Source: a virus
Length of the DNA: 24,456 bases
Direction: 5' to 3' (one strand)
Virus record (IMG/VR): IMGVR_UViG_3300034374_002326
Coordinates: 1-24,456 of that record
This document shows, in pieces, positions 6,267 to 14,054 of this stretch. Under the pieces are notes generated by a model that saw only the letters and a program-made list of their open reading frames with translations, made no database searches and was not told the DNA's origin. Each line of letters starts with the position of its first letter. Position 1 is the stretch's first letter. Made by a program: the position numbers and the translations under genes.

Positions 6267-7346
6267 ATGGCTATACAACCAGATATTTTAGCGTCGACCC
6301 TGCGTATCCTCCGTGATCGAGAAGTGGATAACACCTTCCGTGCAATCCCTCTCCTCGATGCGGTTCAGCGTGCAGGTAATGTCGAGCAATCCGATGGTGG
6401 TCAGAAAGTTGACTGCCCAACAATCCTCACTGAACACTCAAACATCACCCAGCTGAGCACTGGCTATGAAGCCGTAAACCTTGCTGTGCGTGATCCACTT
6501 CGTACTGCGACTTACAACTGGTGCGACTTTGTTGCGCCTATCGTCTTGACGGAAAAGGAGCAACTGTCCAATAAAGGTGACCGTGCGGTCATCAAAATTG
6601 CAGAGGCTCGCCTTAAGTCTGTTATGGGCATGCTTCAGCGTGAATACTGTAAGCAAGTCGTTGCTGGTACATCAACTGTTCTTACCGAACTTGAAAGCCT
6701 TAACGGTGCTACACAAAACGGTACTCGTGCCAATGGCTGGTTTGATACTTTAGCTTTTGGTGCTCAGACTGCAACCGTTGGTGGCATTGCTAAATCAGCA
6801 TATCAAACTTCATGGCAGAATCAATTTGTAAACTGCTCAGTAGATATTGGTGGTTCAAGTGGTGGTACCTATGATCCAACAGGTGCACAGTTATTTCAAT
6901 CAATGACACGCGTATTGATTGACAGTCAAATCTATGCACCAGAGGGTGAAGTTGACATTATTCTTGCGTCACCAAACAGCTATGAACTTTACAAAAATAG
7001 TTTGTTTGCACAAGAGCGTTATACTTCTATGTCTGAAGAACGAGATATGGCTGGTAAACTTGGACTGTTGTTTAACGGTGCAATGATGTACATTGATCCG
7101 AATCTTCCAATTACTGGTGTAGACTACGATGATGGTTCTGCCCGTACCAATGGTAAGATTTCAATGTATTTCTTGAACTCTAAACTGTTCAATGTGTACT
7201 TTGATAAAGACGCTTACTTTGAGCTTGGTGATTATGAGCGCATCAGCGGTTATGCTGCTATGGCTGCTAACATCATGGTTCGTACACAGATTACCACTGC
7301 TAACCTTTCAGGTCATGGTGTTATTATGAATGGGGAGAAAAGCTAA
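6267..7346 (+). CDS. Major capsid protein
   Basis: This 359-residue protein follows the scaffold and is preceded by a long leader with GGAGAGAG (6256-6263). Features expected of an HK97-fold capsid protein are present: a short N-terminal arm with ILRDREVDNTFRAIPLLDAV, a beta-rich E-loop-like region (about 50-90), a long helical backbone (EARLKSVMGMLQREYCKQVV; about 112-131), a core with LIDSQIYAPEGEVDIILASPN (about 215-236), and a C-terminal strand region (YFELGDYERISGYAAMAANI). No cleavage site or protease is obvious, so assembly probably depends on the separate scaffold. By eye the first part uses more C-ending codons than the terminase and portal genes, as expected of a very highly expressed gene. 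The stop overlaps the decoration gene (TAATG). Confidence 0.92.
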   Translation: MAIQPDILASTLRILRDREVDNTFRAIPLLDAVQRAGNVEQSDGGQKVDCPTILTEHSNITQLSTGYEAVNLAVRDPLRTATYNWCDFVAPIVLTEKEQLSNKGDRAVIKIAEARLKSVMGMLQREYCKQVVAGTSTVLTELESLNGATQNGTRANGWFDTLAFGAQTATVGGIAKSAYQTSWQNQFVNCSVDIGGSSGGTYDPTGAQLFQSMTRVLIDSQIYAPEGEVDIILASPNSYELYKNSLFAQERYTSMSEERDMAGKLGLLFNGAMMYIDPNLPITGVDYDDGSARTNGKISMYFLNSKLFNVYFDKDAYFELGDYERISGYAAMAANIMVRTQITTANLSGHGVIMNGEKS

Positions 7347-7828
7347 TGTCTAGTGCAAATGTTCTTCAAAGCCTTAATACCTCAGCGGATGGTGCTGGCG
7401 TTACCAGCTCTAACCGTCGAGTTTCCGAAATCTTTATTGCCAGTGAAAGCCTTGCTGCCAATACTGTTGTTTCCTTAGACCTTGCTCAGTCTGATGCCAG
7501 CGATAAAGCACTCTATGTAAAAACAGCAGACACCACTGACGCTTGTCCTATTGGTGTTATTGAGCAAGATTACGCTGCTGGAGAAGATGTAACCGTTATT
7601 CTTCGTGGTATTGTTGATGCTAAAGTAAACAGCACCAATCCGACATACACTGACATTGCTGTTGGCGATGCTCTTGTATCTCAAATTGCTGGTGGTGTGC
7701 TTACTGCTGCAGGTATTGATGAAGCTGGTTCTGCAGCTTTTAATCTTAAAGCCGCAACAGCAATTGCATTGGCAGCAAGTACAAATACTGCGGAAACTAT
7801 TAGCGTATTTGTTATCAAAAACTTCTAA
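7346..7828 (+). CDS. Putative head decoration or fibre protein
   Basis: This 160-residue protein is small, acidic and beta-rich, with many Ala, Thr, Ser and Val, and few aromatic residues. It is coupled to the capsid gene by TAATG and separated from the tail genes by a terminator, so it is co-expressed with the capsid protein, as decoration proteins are. The stretch from about 60 to 115 (CPIGVIEQDYAAGEDVTVIL, then a GDALVSQIAGGVL segment) resembles phage head proteins that bind the capsid surface through a beta-sandwich. The exact family cannot be named. It could instead be a head-stabilising or completion protein. Confidence 0.6.
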   Translation: MSSANVLQSLNTSADGAGVTSSNRRVSEIFIASESLAANTVVSLDLAQSDASDKALYVKTADTTDACPIGVIEQDYAAGEDVTVILRGIVDAKVNSTNPTYTDIAVGDALVSQIAGGVLTAAGIDEAGSAAFNLKAATAIALAASTNTAETISVFVIKNF

Positions 7829-7850
7829 TTTATCCTAGTTAGAGTTTGTT

Positions 7851-7890
7851 GCCCTGCCACTTGTTGCCCCTCGTGGCAGGGCATTTTTTT
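7851..7890 (+). terminator. Strong intrinsic terminator after the capsid genes
   Basis: GCCCTGCCAC (7851-7860) pairs perfectly with GTGGCAGGGC (7873-7882) across a 12-base loop, followed by A and seven T (7884-7890). This is a textbook rho-independent terminator. It lies 22 bases after the decoration gene and 11 bases before the tail adaptor ATG. With no room for a promoter after it, the tail genes must depend on read-through or on a promoter inside the capsid genes. Confidence 0.93.
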
Positions 7891-7901
7891 AAGGAGCACC
7901 C

Positions 7902-9197
7902 ATGCGTTTGTCTGAAATAAGAGATTACATCACCAACATATTGGACTATGACCCAGCCAATACCACTTTTGACGGGCAGACAGACGACATTATCAATGAC
8001 TGCTACCGCAGGTTGTTTGCTGAAAAGCCGTTCTTGTTTGCTCAGAAAGAGGCTAAGGTTACAGCATATAAAGATGTAGAAGTGCCTGTTATACCAACGG
8101 GCTTGAGCAACATTATGATTACAAGTGCGCCTAACTTTTTCCCAGAATGGATTGAGGGCCACATTGTAGCTTTTGATGGTGAAGAACTTACCGTCTTGTT
8201 TCGTTTGAATCCAACAACCATTTATGTAGACAAAACTTTCGATGCATCTGCCGCAGCAGGTACGGCTACATTTAAGATGCGGTACATAGACATGCCGCAA
8301 GACTGTACACAAATCCTACAGGTGGCCAAGCGCAGCTTAACCATTACACCTGTAGAACCTGGTCGGATGATACCGTTGACTCGCTATGAAGATGAGTGGT
8401 GGAACTTGCCGCTCGATGAGGTCAACATGCCATATTACTGGGTGCAATACGATGACTACAACATTGTTGCGCCTCGTAGGGTGGCTGCTGCTGGGTACAC
8501 TGTTGGAGCAGGACAAGGTGTCCGTACGATTGATGTGGCAATGACCTACCAATATGGTGTGGGTGCTACTTACCGTGAAAGTGCCATATCAAAAGTGACC
8601 ACATTGACATTGTCTGATACACAGAATTTGCAGATTACCAATGAGAACTTAGGGGTAGATGCATTTGCATATCGCAAGATTTATGTACGCTGTTCCGATG
8701 AAGATTTAAATGTGTGGCGTTTGGTGGCTGACAGCAGCGGACAATCCACTACTATTGCCCCGAACATATCAACAGTCCGCAATTACGATGTGTCGTTGTC
8801 CAGCTTACAGTCGCAGACATGGGAGCAAAACAATCCACGCTTTACATATCCCGATGGTTGCACACAGCGTGTCCGTTTGTATCCCCGTCAAGATGCCGAC
8901 TATGACATGACCGTGCGCTACATGTATCGACCACCACGACTGGTTGAAGATCACGACACGCCTGAGTTTCCCAATGCTCACCATCTTGTTCTGGCTTACA
9001 TGGCCCTTGAGCAGATATACATGAAAACAGATAACTTGACACAATCCAACATGTACAAGATGAAAGCCGACAGCGAAGTCGTCAAGATGGAGAAGCGGTA
9101 CTTGACACAGGCTCCAAAGCGTTGGGTTAAACAGTTTATGCCTGATGGACAGACTGATGCACAGCCCATCTATACTGCGTTGAGGCATACACCATGA
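7902..9197 (+). CDS. Head-tail adaptor protein with Fn3-like insert
   Basis: This 431-residue protein starts at an ATG with AAGGAG (7891-7896). The N-terminus (MRLSEIRDYITNILDYD) and the C-terminal part (about 325-405; VRLYPRQDADYDMTVRYMYR, then a helical region around LAYMALEQIYMK) fit phage adaptor or tail-tube A proteins that dock on the portal. Between them, residues about 205-300 form a beta module (MTYQYGVGATYRESAIS, then YRKIYVRCSDEDLNVWRLV) of the Fn3-like kind common in phage tails. Similar sequence occurs in the following nozzle gene. Families such as T7 gp11 or P22 gp4 are shorter, so the extra length is explained by the insert. The stop overlaps the nozzle start (ATGA). Confidence 0.75.
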   Translation: MRLSEIRDYITNILDYDPANTTFDGQTDDIINDCYRRLFAEKPFLFAQKEAKVTAYKDVEVPVIPTGLSNIMITSAPNFFPEWIEGHIVAFDGEELTVLFRLNPTTIYVDKTFDASAAAGTATFKMRYIDMPQDCTQILQVAKRSLTITPVEPGRMIPLTRYEDEWWNLPLDEVNMPYYWVQYDDYNIVAPRRVAAAGYTVGAGQGVRTIDVAMTYQYGVGATYRESAISKVTTLTLSDTQNLQITNENLGVDAFAYRKIYVRCSDEDLNVWRLVADSSGQSTTIAPNISTVRNYDVSLSSLQSQTWEQNNPRFTYPDGCTQRVRLYPRQDADYDMTVRYMYRPPRLVEDHDTPEFPNAHHLVLAYMALEQIYMKTDNLTQSNMYKMKADSEVVKMEKRYLTQAPKRWVKQFMPDGQTDAQPIYTALRHTP

Positions 9198-11287
9198 AGA
9201 ACCGTGTCGTCAGCATCCAAGCACTTGGCGGCATGAATCAGCTTTTGCCACAGCCAGAGATTGATGCTTCTGAGATAACAAACTGGACTGTTGATGAAAA
9301 CAGTGGTGGCTGGACCACACGCTGGGGATATGAGCGGTACAATCCGGTGCCGACCAATGGCTTTAATCCGTTTCAGACATTGCTGCGTATTGACAGCGTC
9401 TATATTCATAGCCGTAGAAATCGGGCAATGGAGGTCGTGCTGCTCACTTCTCAGGGCACTTTGTACTATGTCAATGATTCGACAGGTACAATGACACTGA
9501 CGCCTCTCCAGTCAGGCCGCAATGTACCGGCCAACAATGAGCTGCCAACACAGTACATACCTTATGGGAAGTTTACCATTATTGTCAATGGTCAGGATGA
9601 ACCATTGAAATTCGATGGGTGGCCTGTTGATCGAAGCAGTTTTGCCAATACCCCATTGTACACACCACTTGGTTTTCCGCAGCGACCACAGGCCCCATCG
9701 GTATGGCAGGTCAATCCAGCATACGATACGGCCAATGATGGGGTAAGCATTTCGATTTGGTTTCAGCGCACGGCTGGTCGAGGGCTGGGTTTGCCTGCTG
9801 TAACCAATGACAAAGAGAACCGTTTTAAATACAAGGTCAGCTTTATCTCAGAAACAGGAAGCGAAAGCCCATTATCTGATGCATCTGAAACAGTATCGTG
9901 GACAAGCGATCATGCCACATATCCAGAGCTTCGATATGCTGTTGCGATTGAGATACCAACAGGAGGCGATAATGTCGTTGCCAGAAACATCTATAGAACC
10001 AAAAACTTTAGCAGTGATGCGGGCAATGACCAGACATTTTATTATGTCGATACAATACCTAATAATGTCGATCAGCTTTATTACGATAGCACTTCTTCTG
10101 GTGCGCTTGGCAGTGTAGCCCCAAATGATTTACAGAGCGTTGTATTCCCAGCCCCTAGAGCCACAGTCGGTGTGGATTTTCAGGGTTGTTTATTCCTGAA
10201 TGGCGGATCAACTGATGCGCATACCTTGTACTTCAGCAATCCATTGAAGCCGGACCAGTTTGGGGCTTTTGATTTTATTACTGTGGGTAACTCAGAGGGC
10301 GGTGGTATTACTGGGCTGCATACCTATTACAGCACGCTGCTTGTATTCCGAGAGCAGTCCATTGATGTGGTGACTGGCTCTTATCCTAACTTCCAGCTGA
10401 CTCAAGTAAGCCGCAATGTGGGAACGGTAGCCACCAATACTATTACGACCATACCACAAGTCGGTGTTGTGTTCTTGGCCGAAGATGGTGTGTATCTGTT
10501 TACTGGTGGTGGGGCTGGCGTATACGGTGGAGCAGTCGCCAATATACAAAAGCTAAGCTCACCTGTTCATCGTACTATAAAGTCGATCAATAAAGCCGTG
10601 CTAAGTCGTGCAGTCGCATCGTATTCTGCTAAGCATGGAGAATGGCATTGCTACTTTGCACAAGAGGGCGCAGAGAAGCCGAATATAGGCATTGTGTTTC
10701 ATGTAGACAAACAAGGCTGGAGCATCCGTAAAGACATGCCAGTTTCATGTCTGACGGCTGACAGAGCAGGCAATCTAATCTTTGGGCATAATACTGGGGC
10801 GGTTGCTGCCGGTGACCCTGCTGGTTTGTTTGTGTTGTCGTTTCGAAGAACCAAAGGCCAAAGCAAAGTGGGCGACAGTATTGTTGACAACGCAGCTTTT
10901 ACCAGCACTTACTTCAGCCGTTGGCACGACTTTGGTGACCCTACCAAAAAGAAGAAAGTGCATCATGTTGTATTGTACTGCTTGACGGCTGGAGATACGG
11001 CTTTACCGCTTGAACACTATATTGATTTTTCATATACAGGTACAGCGGCTACCAGCATGAAACAGCAGCGACCAGACCATGCGGACCAGTTTGTATATGA
11101 CAAGGCTGTACTTGACACAGATACATGGGAGGATCAGTTTCTTACCCAAATACGCTATAGTGTGGCGACCAATGCCTGCTCACAGTTTGCTTTTAAGATA
11201 GAAACAACAAACGATACGACAATACTTGGGTATGATTTACATTATACAGAGATTGATACTAAGATTGTGGGAGGCAAGCCAGCATGA
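9194..11287 (+). CDS. Tail nozzle or tail-tube B-like protein
   Basis: This 697-residue beta-rich protein follows the adaptor, as T7 gp12 and P22 gp10 do. Early segments (LPTQYIPYGKFTIIVNGQ, then LKFDGW; about 116-138) and later ones (GVDFQGCLFLNGGSTDAHTL then YFSNPLKPDQFG; VVFLAEDGVYLFTGGGAGVY) are repeated blade-like strands of a nozzle beta-propeller. Residues about 209-305 carry a Fn3-like module (YKVSFISETGSESPLSDASE, then ARNIYRTKN) also present in the adaptor. The protein would form the distal end of the short tail that opens during infection. The start (ATGA with the adaptor) and the stop (ATGA with the next gene) are both coupled. Confidence 0.8.
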   Translation: MKNRVVSIQALGGMNQLLPQPEIDASEITNWTVDENSGGWTTRWGYERYNPVPTNGFNPFQTLLRIDSVYIHSRRNRAMEVVLLTSQGTLYYVNDSTGTMTLTPLQSGRNVPANNELPTQYIPYGKFTIIVNGQDEPLKFDGWPVDRSSFANTPLYTPLGFPQRPQAPSVWQVNPAYDTANDGVSISIWFQRTAGRGLGLPAVTNDKENRFKYKVSFISETGSESPLSDASETVSWTSDHATYPELRYAVAIEIPTGGDNVVARNIYRTKNFSSDAGNDQTFYYVDTIPNNVDQLYYDSTSSGALGSVAPNDLQSVVFPAPRATVGVDFQGCLFLNGGSTDAHTLYFSNPLKPDQFGAFDFITVGNSEGGGITGLHTYYSTLLVFREQSIDVVTGSYPNFQLTQVSRNVGTVATNTITTIPQVGVVFLAEDGVYLFTGGGAGVYGGAVANIQKLSSPVHRTIKSINKAVLSRAVASYSAKHGEWHCYFAQEGAEKPNIGIVFHVDKQGWSIRKDMPVSCLTADRAGNLIFGHNTGAVAAGDPAGLFVLSFRRTKGQSKVGDSIVDNAAFTSTYFSRWHDFGDPTKKKKVHHVVLYCLTAGDTALPLEHYIDFSYTGTAATSMKQQRPDHADQFVYDKAVLDTDTWEDQFLTQIRYSVATNACSQFAFKIETTNDTTILGYDLHYTEIDTKIVGGKPA

Positions 11288-11898
11288 AAGAATGGACACA
11301 AGGCTTTCCGCAGGCCAATGCACTGGTTGAAGCAGAGCAGTTTAATGATGAGTACGATGCACACAAGGGCACATTTAATGGTGGCCTAGACCGCACAGCA
11401 TTGAATGATGACTGGTGTAACAGAACGCATCTAAAAGCCAATGCTTTGTTGCTGGCAGATGTACAAAGCCTGACAGCCAACGATAACTTTGTCAGTCAGC
11501 CCAGCGGTAGCTCTTATGATTACTTTGGGTGCGTGCAGTACTCAGAATACAGTGGCGGATGGGCATCAACAAACATATCTCAGACTTTGTCCGATTGTCA
11601 TGAGGGCATGTTGCATGTTGAACTGAAAGGCAGCTTTTATATCAATCAACATGAATGCCGAACTGAAACAACGCAGGTCAAGATACGAATCAATCTAAAT
11701 GGGGTCCGTATTACTGGGGCTGGGTATTTTGTTCAGCCCTTTATGTCGTTTCGTATTACAGCAGATGTGCCAATTAGCAGTGGAACAAATGAGATCACGG
11801 TAGACTGGCGTATGAATGGTAACAATGCATATGCTTCTTCAGATCCAATCTTTCATTTGTTTGGTGTACAACTTATGTCTGTTGCGAGGTGGCGATGA
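11284..11898 (+). CDS. Beta-rich virion protein 1 of three
   Basis: This 204-residue protein has an N-terminal region (about 1-55, EQFNDEYDAHKGTFNGGLDR and LNDDWCNRTHLKANAL) that looks like a docking segment, then a beta-sandwich-like body ending in SGTNEITVDWRMNG and FHLFGVQLMSVARWR. It lies directly after the nozzle and is coupled to both neighbours by ATGA. No family is recognised. The two genes after it share the plan of a short docking segment that names a list of Asn or Asp positions, then a beta body. A tail fibre, knob or head fibre subunit is the best inference. Confidence 0.6.
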   Translation: MKEWTQGFPQANALVEAEQFNDEYDAHKGTFNGGLDRTALNDDWCNRTHLKANALLLADVQSLTANDNFVSQPSGSSYDYFGCVQYSEYSGGWASTNISQTLSDCHEGMLHVELKGSFYINQHECRTETTQVKIRINLNGVRITGAGYFVQPFMSFRITADVPISSGTNEITVDWRMNGNNAYASSDPIFHLFGVQLMSVARWR

Positions 11899-12776
11899 GC
11901 ACCATAACCAATGCCAGTTTTGTTGGTGGTGAAACATTATCCACAGCGAACATTGACCAAAAGTTTCAGGATATTACTGATGCGACAACAGCTAGCTTAA
12001 ACAACGATAACATTAGAGATCAGTCTATAGACCTAGCTCAGATGGAAAGCCAAACGCTGAATGGCAAGTCGGGTATTCAGCTGGTGACGCTTAAGTATGG
12101 CAGCGTTGGTACAGACAATGATTTGATTTCGAATTTGGCATATGCTGTGAGCAGAACAGGCTTGCCTTTATTAGACAGTGGTGGCACGCCTACAGCATTG
12201 GTTGTAAATGCAACATTAGATACAGATGATTTACTGCGTGTGTACTTTAGTGGTCGTGCAAGTACAACAACAACAGTTTCAAATGCTAACTCAACGCATG
12301 AAGCAAATGCGTGTTGGTGTTTTTGGTTGCAGTGGGACATAACAGATGCCACACTAACCAACTGGACTGAAGTCCCAAATCAGGGCAACTGGACAAATAC
12401 AATAACAGGTGGCCGATATGCAGAGCCAACTGATGTGGTATTGTCATCGACAAATGGTATTGCAGCCACAGCTATTGTACCGCACTTTTATACAGTCGAT
12501 AAGAATGACGGCTCAGGCAATCATGATGTAAAGAACTTTCAGCGCAATAATGTTAATGGTACTTACTACTATAAAAACACTGGTGCAGCGGTAACAATCT
12601 ATGGCTTGCGTGTTGTGGTGGGTGGTGTGTATCGTGGCGTTTGGGAACTAAATTCAGCCGGTACAACCAGACGCAACTACCTCGAATACACAACAGATAC
12701 AGATTATGTAGAGCCTACAGATACCATAAATATATACAATATGCAGTGTTCAGCATTAATACAGAGGGTTGACTAA
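11895..12776 (+). CDS. Beta-rich virion protein 2 of three
   Basis: This 293-residue protein starts at the ATG at 11895, which overlaps the previous stop (ATGA) and has GAGG at 11886-11889. A GTG six bases upstream is also in frame but lacks a good site. The first 50 residues (STANIDQKFQDITDATTASL, then NNDNIRDQSIDLAQM) list short N-D-I elements like fibre N-termini. The remainder is beta-rich, with Thr, Asn and Gly plentiful, and ends in DTINIYNMQCSALIQRVD. The family is not recognised. Coupling to its neighbours suggests stoichiometric expression with the other two beta proteins, possibly in one appendage. Confidence 0.6.
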   Translation: MSTITNASFVGGETLSTANIDQKFQDITDATTASLNNDNIRDQSIDLAQMESQTLNGKSGIQLVTLKYGSVGTDNDLISNLAYAVSRTGLPLLDSGGTPTALVVNATLDTDDLLRVYFSGRASTTTTVSNANSTHEANACWCFWLQWDITDATLTNWTEVPNQGNWTNTITGGRYAEPTDVVLSSTNGIAATAIVPHFYTVDKNDGSGNHDVKNFQRNNVNGTYYYKNTGAAVTIYGLRVVVGGVYRGVWELNSAGTTRRNYLEYTTDTDYVEPTDTINIYNMQCSALIQRVD

Positions 12777-13420
12777 TGGCATATTCATTTACAAATCTTA
12801 CTGCTGGAAGTCCGATTGATCGAGATACGGTTGTAGCTAACTTGGATGGCGTAAAAGTTTATGCGCACAAGATACAGACCAGTGCAATCCAAGCCTCTCA
12901 GTTTGTTGACCCTAACCATATTATGGCTCCTGAGTATGATGCTATTCGCAATGTCAGTACTCATGTGTCTGGCATATATGGTGGTCAGAATAATGGCGGT
13001 GTCAATCTTCAGCTCCAGTTTTCGACCCGTTGGAACAGTCAGCTTACATCTTCAACCTACAGACAAATCATCCCTAAGACAAGCCTACAAATAAAGTTTA
13101 TACGGCCATGTAGTTATATCTTTCAGTGGTGGCTGAATAGTTACAGCAAGTTTGATAATGCCACACCAGTACAGGGTGAAACATATGTCATGGTGTACAA
13201 TGGAGAGGCTAATTTTCAGCCCAAATCTATATCGGGTATGTCTGTGGTAGAGGCCAGCGAACAGGCGTTAAATCTTACGCAGGGAGGCTACAATGCCAGT
13301 GGGTTTTATGCAGAGGAAGCACAGAGCGCAGGCACGCTGACGATTGGGCTATGCACAGCCAGTGCGGCCAATGCCTACCATACGGCATGGGGATTTTCAC
13401 TAGAAGCATTTTTTATCTGA
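12776..13420 (+). CDS. Beta-rich virion protein 3 of three
   Basis: This 214-residue protein starts in a TAATG overlap with the previous gene. The first 50 residues (GSPIDRDTVVANLDGVKVYA, then KIQTSAIQASQFVDPNHI) follow the same short-docking plan as the two genes before it. The body is beta-rich (YGGQNNGGVNLQLQFSTRW, then CSYIFQWWLNSYSKF) and ends in WGFSLEAFFI, a hydrophobic final strand. The family is not recognised; a tail or fibre component is inferred from position. Confidence 0.6.
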   Translation: MAYSFTNLTAGSPIDRDTVVANLDGVKVYAHKIQTSAIQASQFVDPNHIMAPEYDAIRNVSTHVSGIYGGQNNGGVNLQLQFSTRWNSQLTSSTYRQIIPKTSLQIKFIRPCSYIFQWWLNSYSKFDNATPVQGETYVMVYNGEANFQPKSISGMSVVEASEQALNLTQGGYNASGFYAEEAQSAGTLTIGLCTASAANAYHTAWGFSLEAFFI

Positions 13421-13427
13421 GGTAGTT

Positions 13428-14051
13428 ATGGCAATAGGTACAATAGCAGCATTGGCCGCACCAGCATTGTTACGAGCAGGCGGTAATATTTATGCAGGCT
13501 CACAAGAGTTTACACGAGATGACCGTGAGCGACTGCGTGAGCTTGAGCGTCAACAAGCGTTGGGCATGTTGGGTATGTCACCAGCAGAGCGTGAGCGTGC
13601 GCAGCGTCAGATTATGCAGCCCCTACAAACGATTGAGCGTGAGGCAGCAATGCAGCGTGGCTCAGAGTTAGCGGCACAAGACTTGGGTCAGGGAGCGGCT
13701 TATCGTCAGATGCTGGCTGAAGATCAACTGCGACAGCAAGGCAGACTGGCAGCACAGCAAATGCTTCAGCAACAACAAGAGGCAGCCATAGCCCGTGATG
13801 AGGCAGAGATAGCCCGACTTGAAGATGCCCGTAAGCGTAGACGACAGATGATGGTTGGTGGCGCAACAGAAGCATTGGCTCAAGGTGCAGAAGCGGCTTA
13901 TGCAGGATACCAAATGGAACAGCAACAAGCATTGCAGCGACAGTATTATCAGGACATGATGGCGTTGGCTCGTGAGCAACAACAAGCATTACAATATGTG
14001 CCGCCAACCAATTATGCGTATGCCAATCCCACTCAAGTATTTTCAAGGTGA
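13428..14051 (+). CDS. Internal virion protein, gp14-like (helical, Gln-rich)
   Basis: This 207-residue protein starts at an ATG with GAGGTAG (13419-13425). It has a hydrophobic N-terminal helix (IGTIAALAAPALLRAGGNIY; residues 3-22) and a long Gln, Ala, Arg and Glu-rich coiled coil (about 30-185). T7 gp14 is 196 residues, forms part of the internal core and is ejected to help build a channel across the outer membrane. The size, the hydrophobic N-terminal segment and the place before a mid-size and a giant gene match that plan. There is no sequence match I can name, so this is positional inference. Confidence 0.55.
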   Translation: MAIGTIAALAAPALLRAGGNIYAGSQEFTRDDRERLRELERQQALGMLGMSPAERERAQRQIMQPLQTIEREAAMQRGSELAAQDLGQGAAYRQMLAEDQLRQQGRLAAQQMLQQQQEAAIARDEAEIARLEDARKRRRQMMVGGATEALAQGAEAAYAGYQMEQQQALQRQYYQDMMALAREQQQALQYVPPTNYAYANPTQVFSR

Positions 14052-14054
14052 TGT

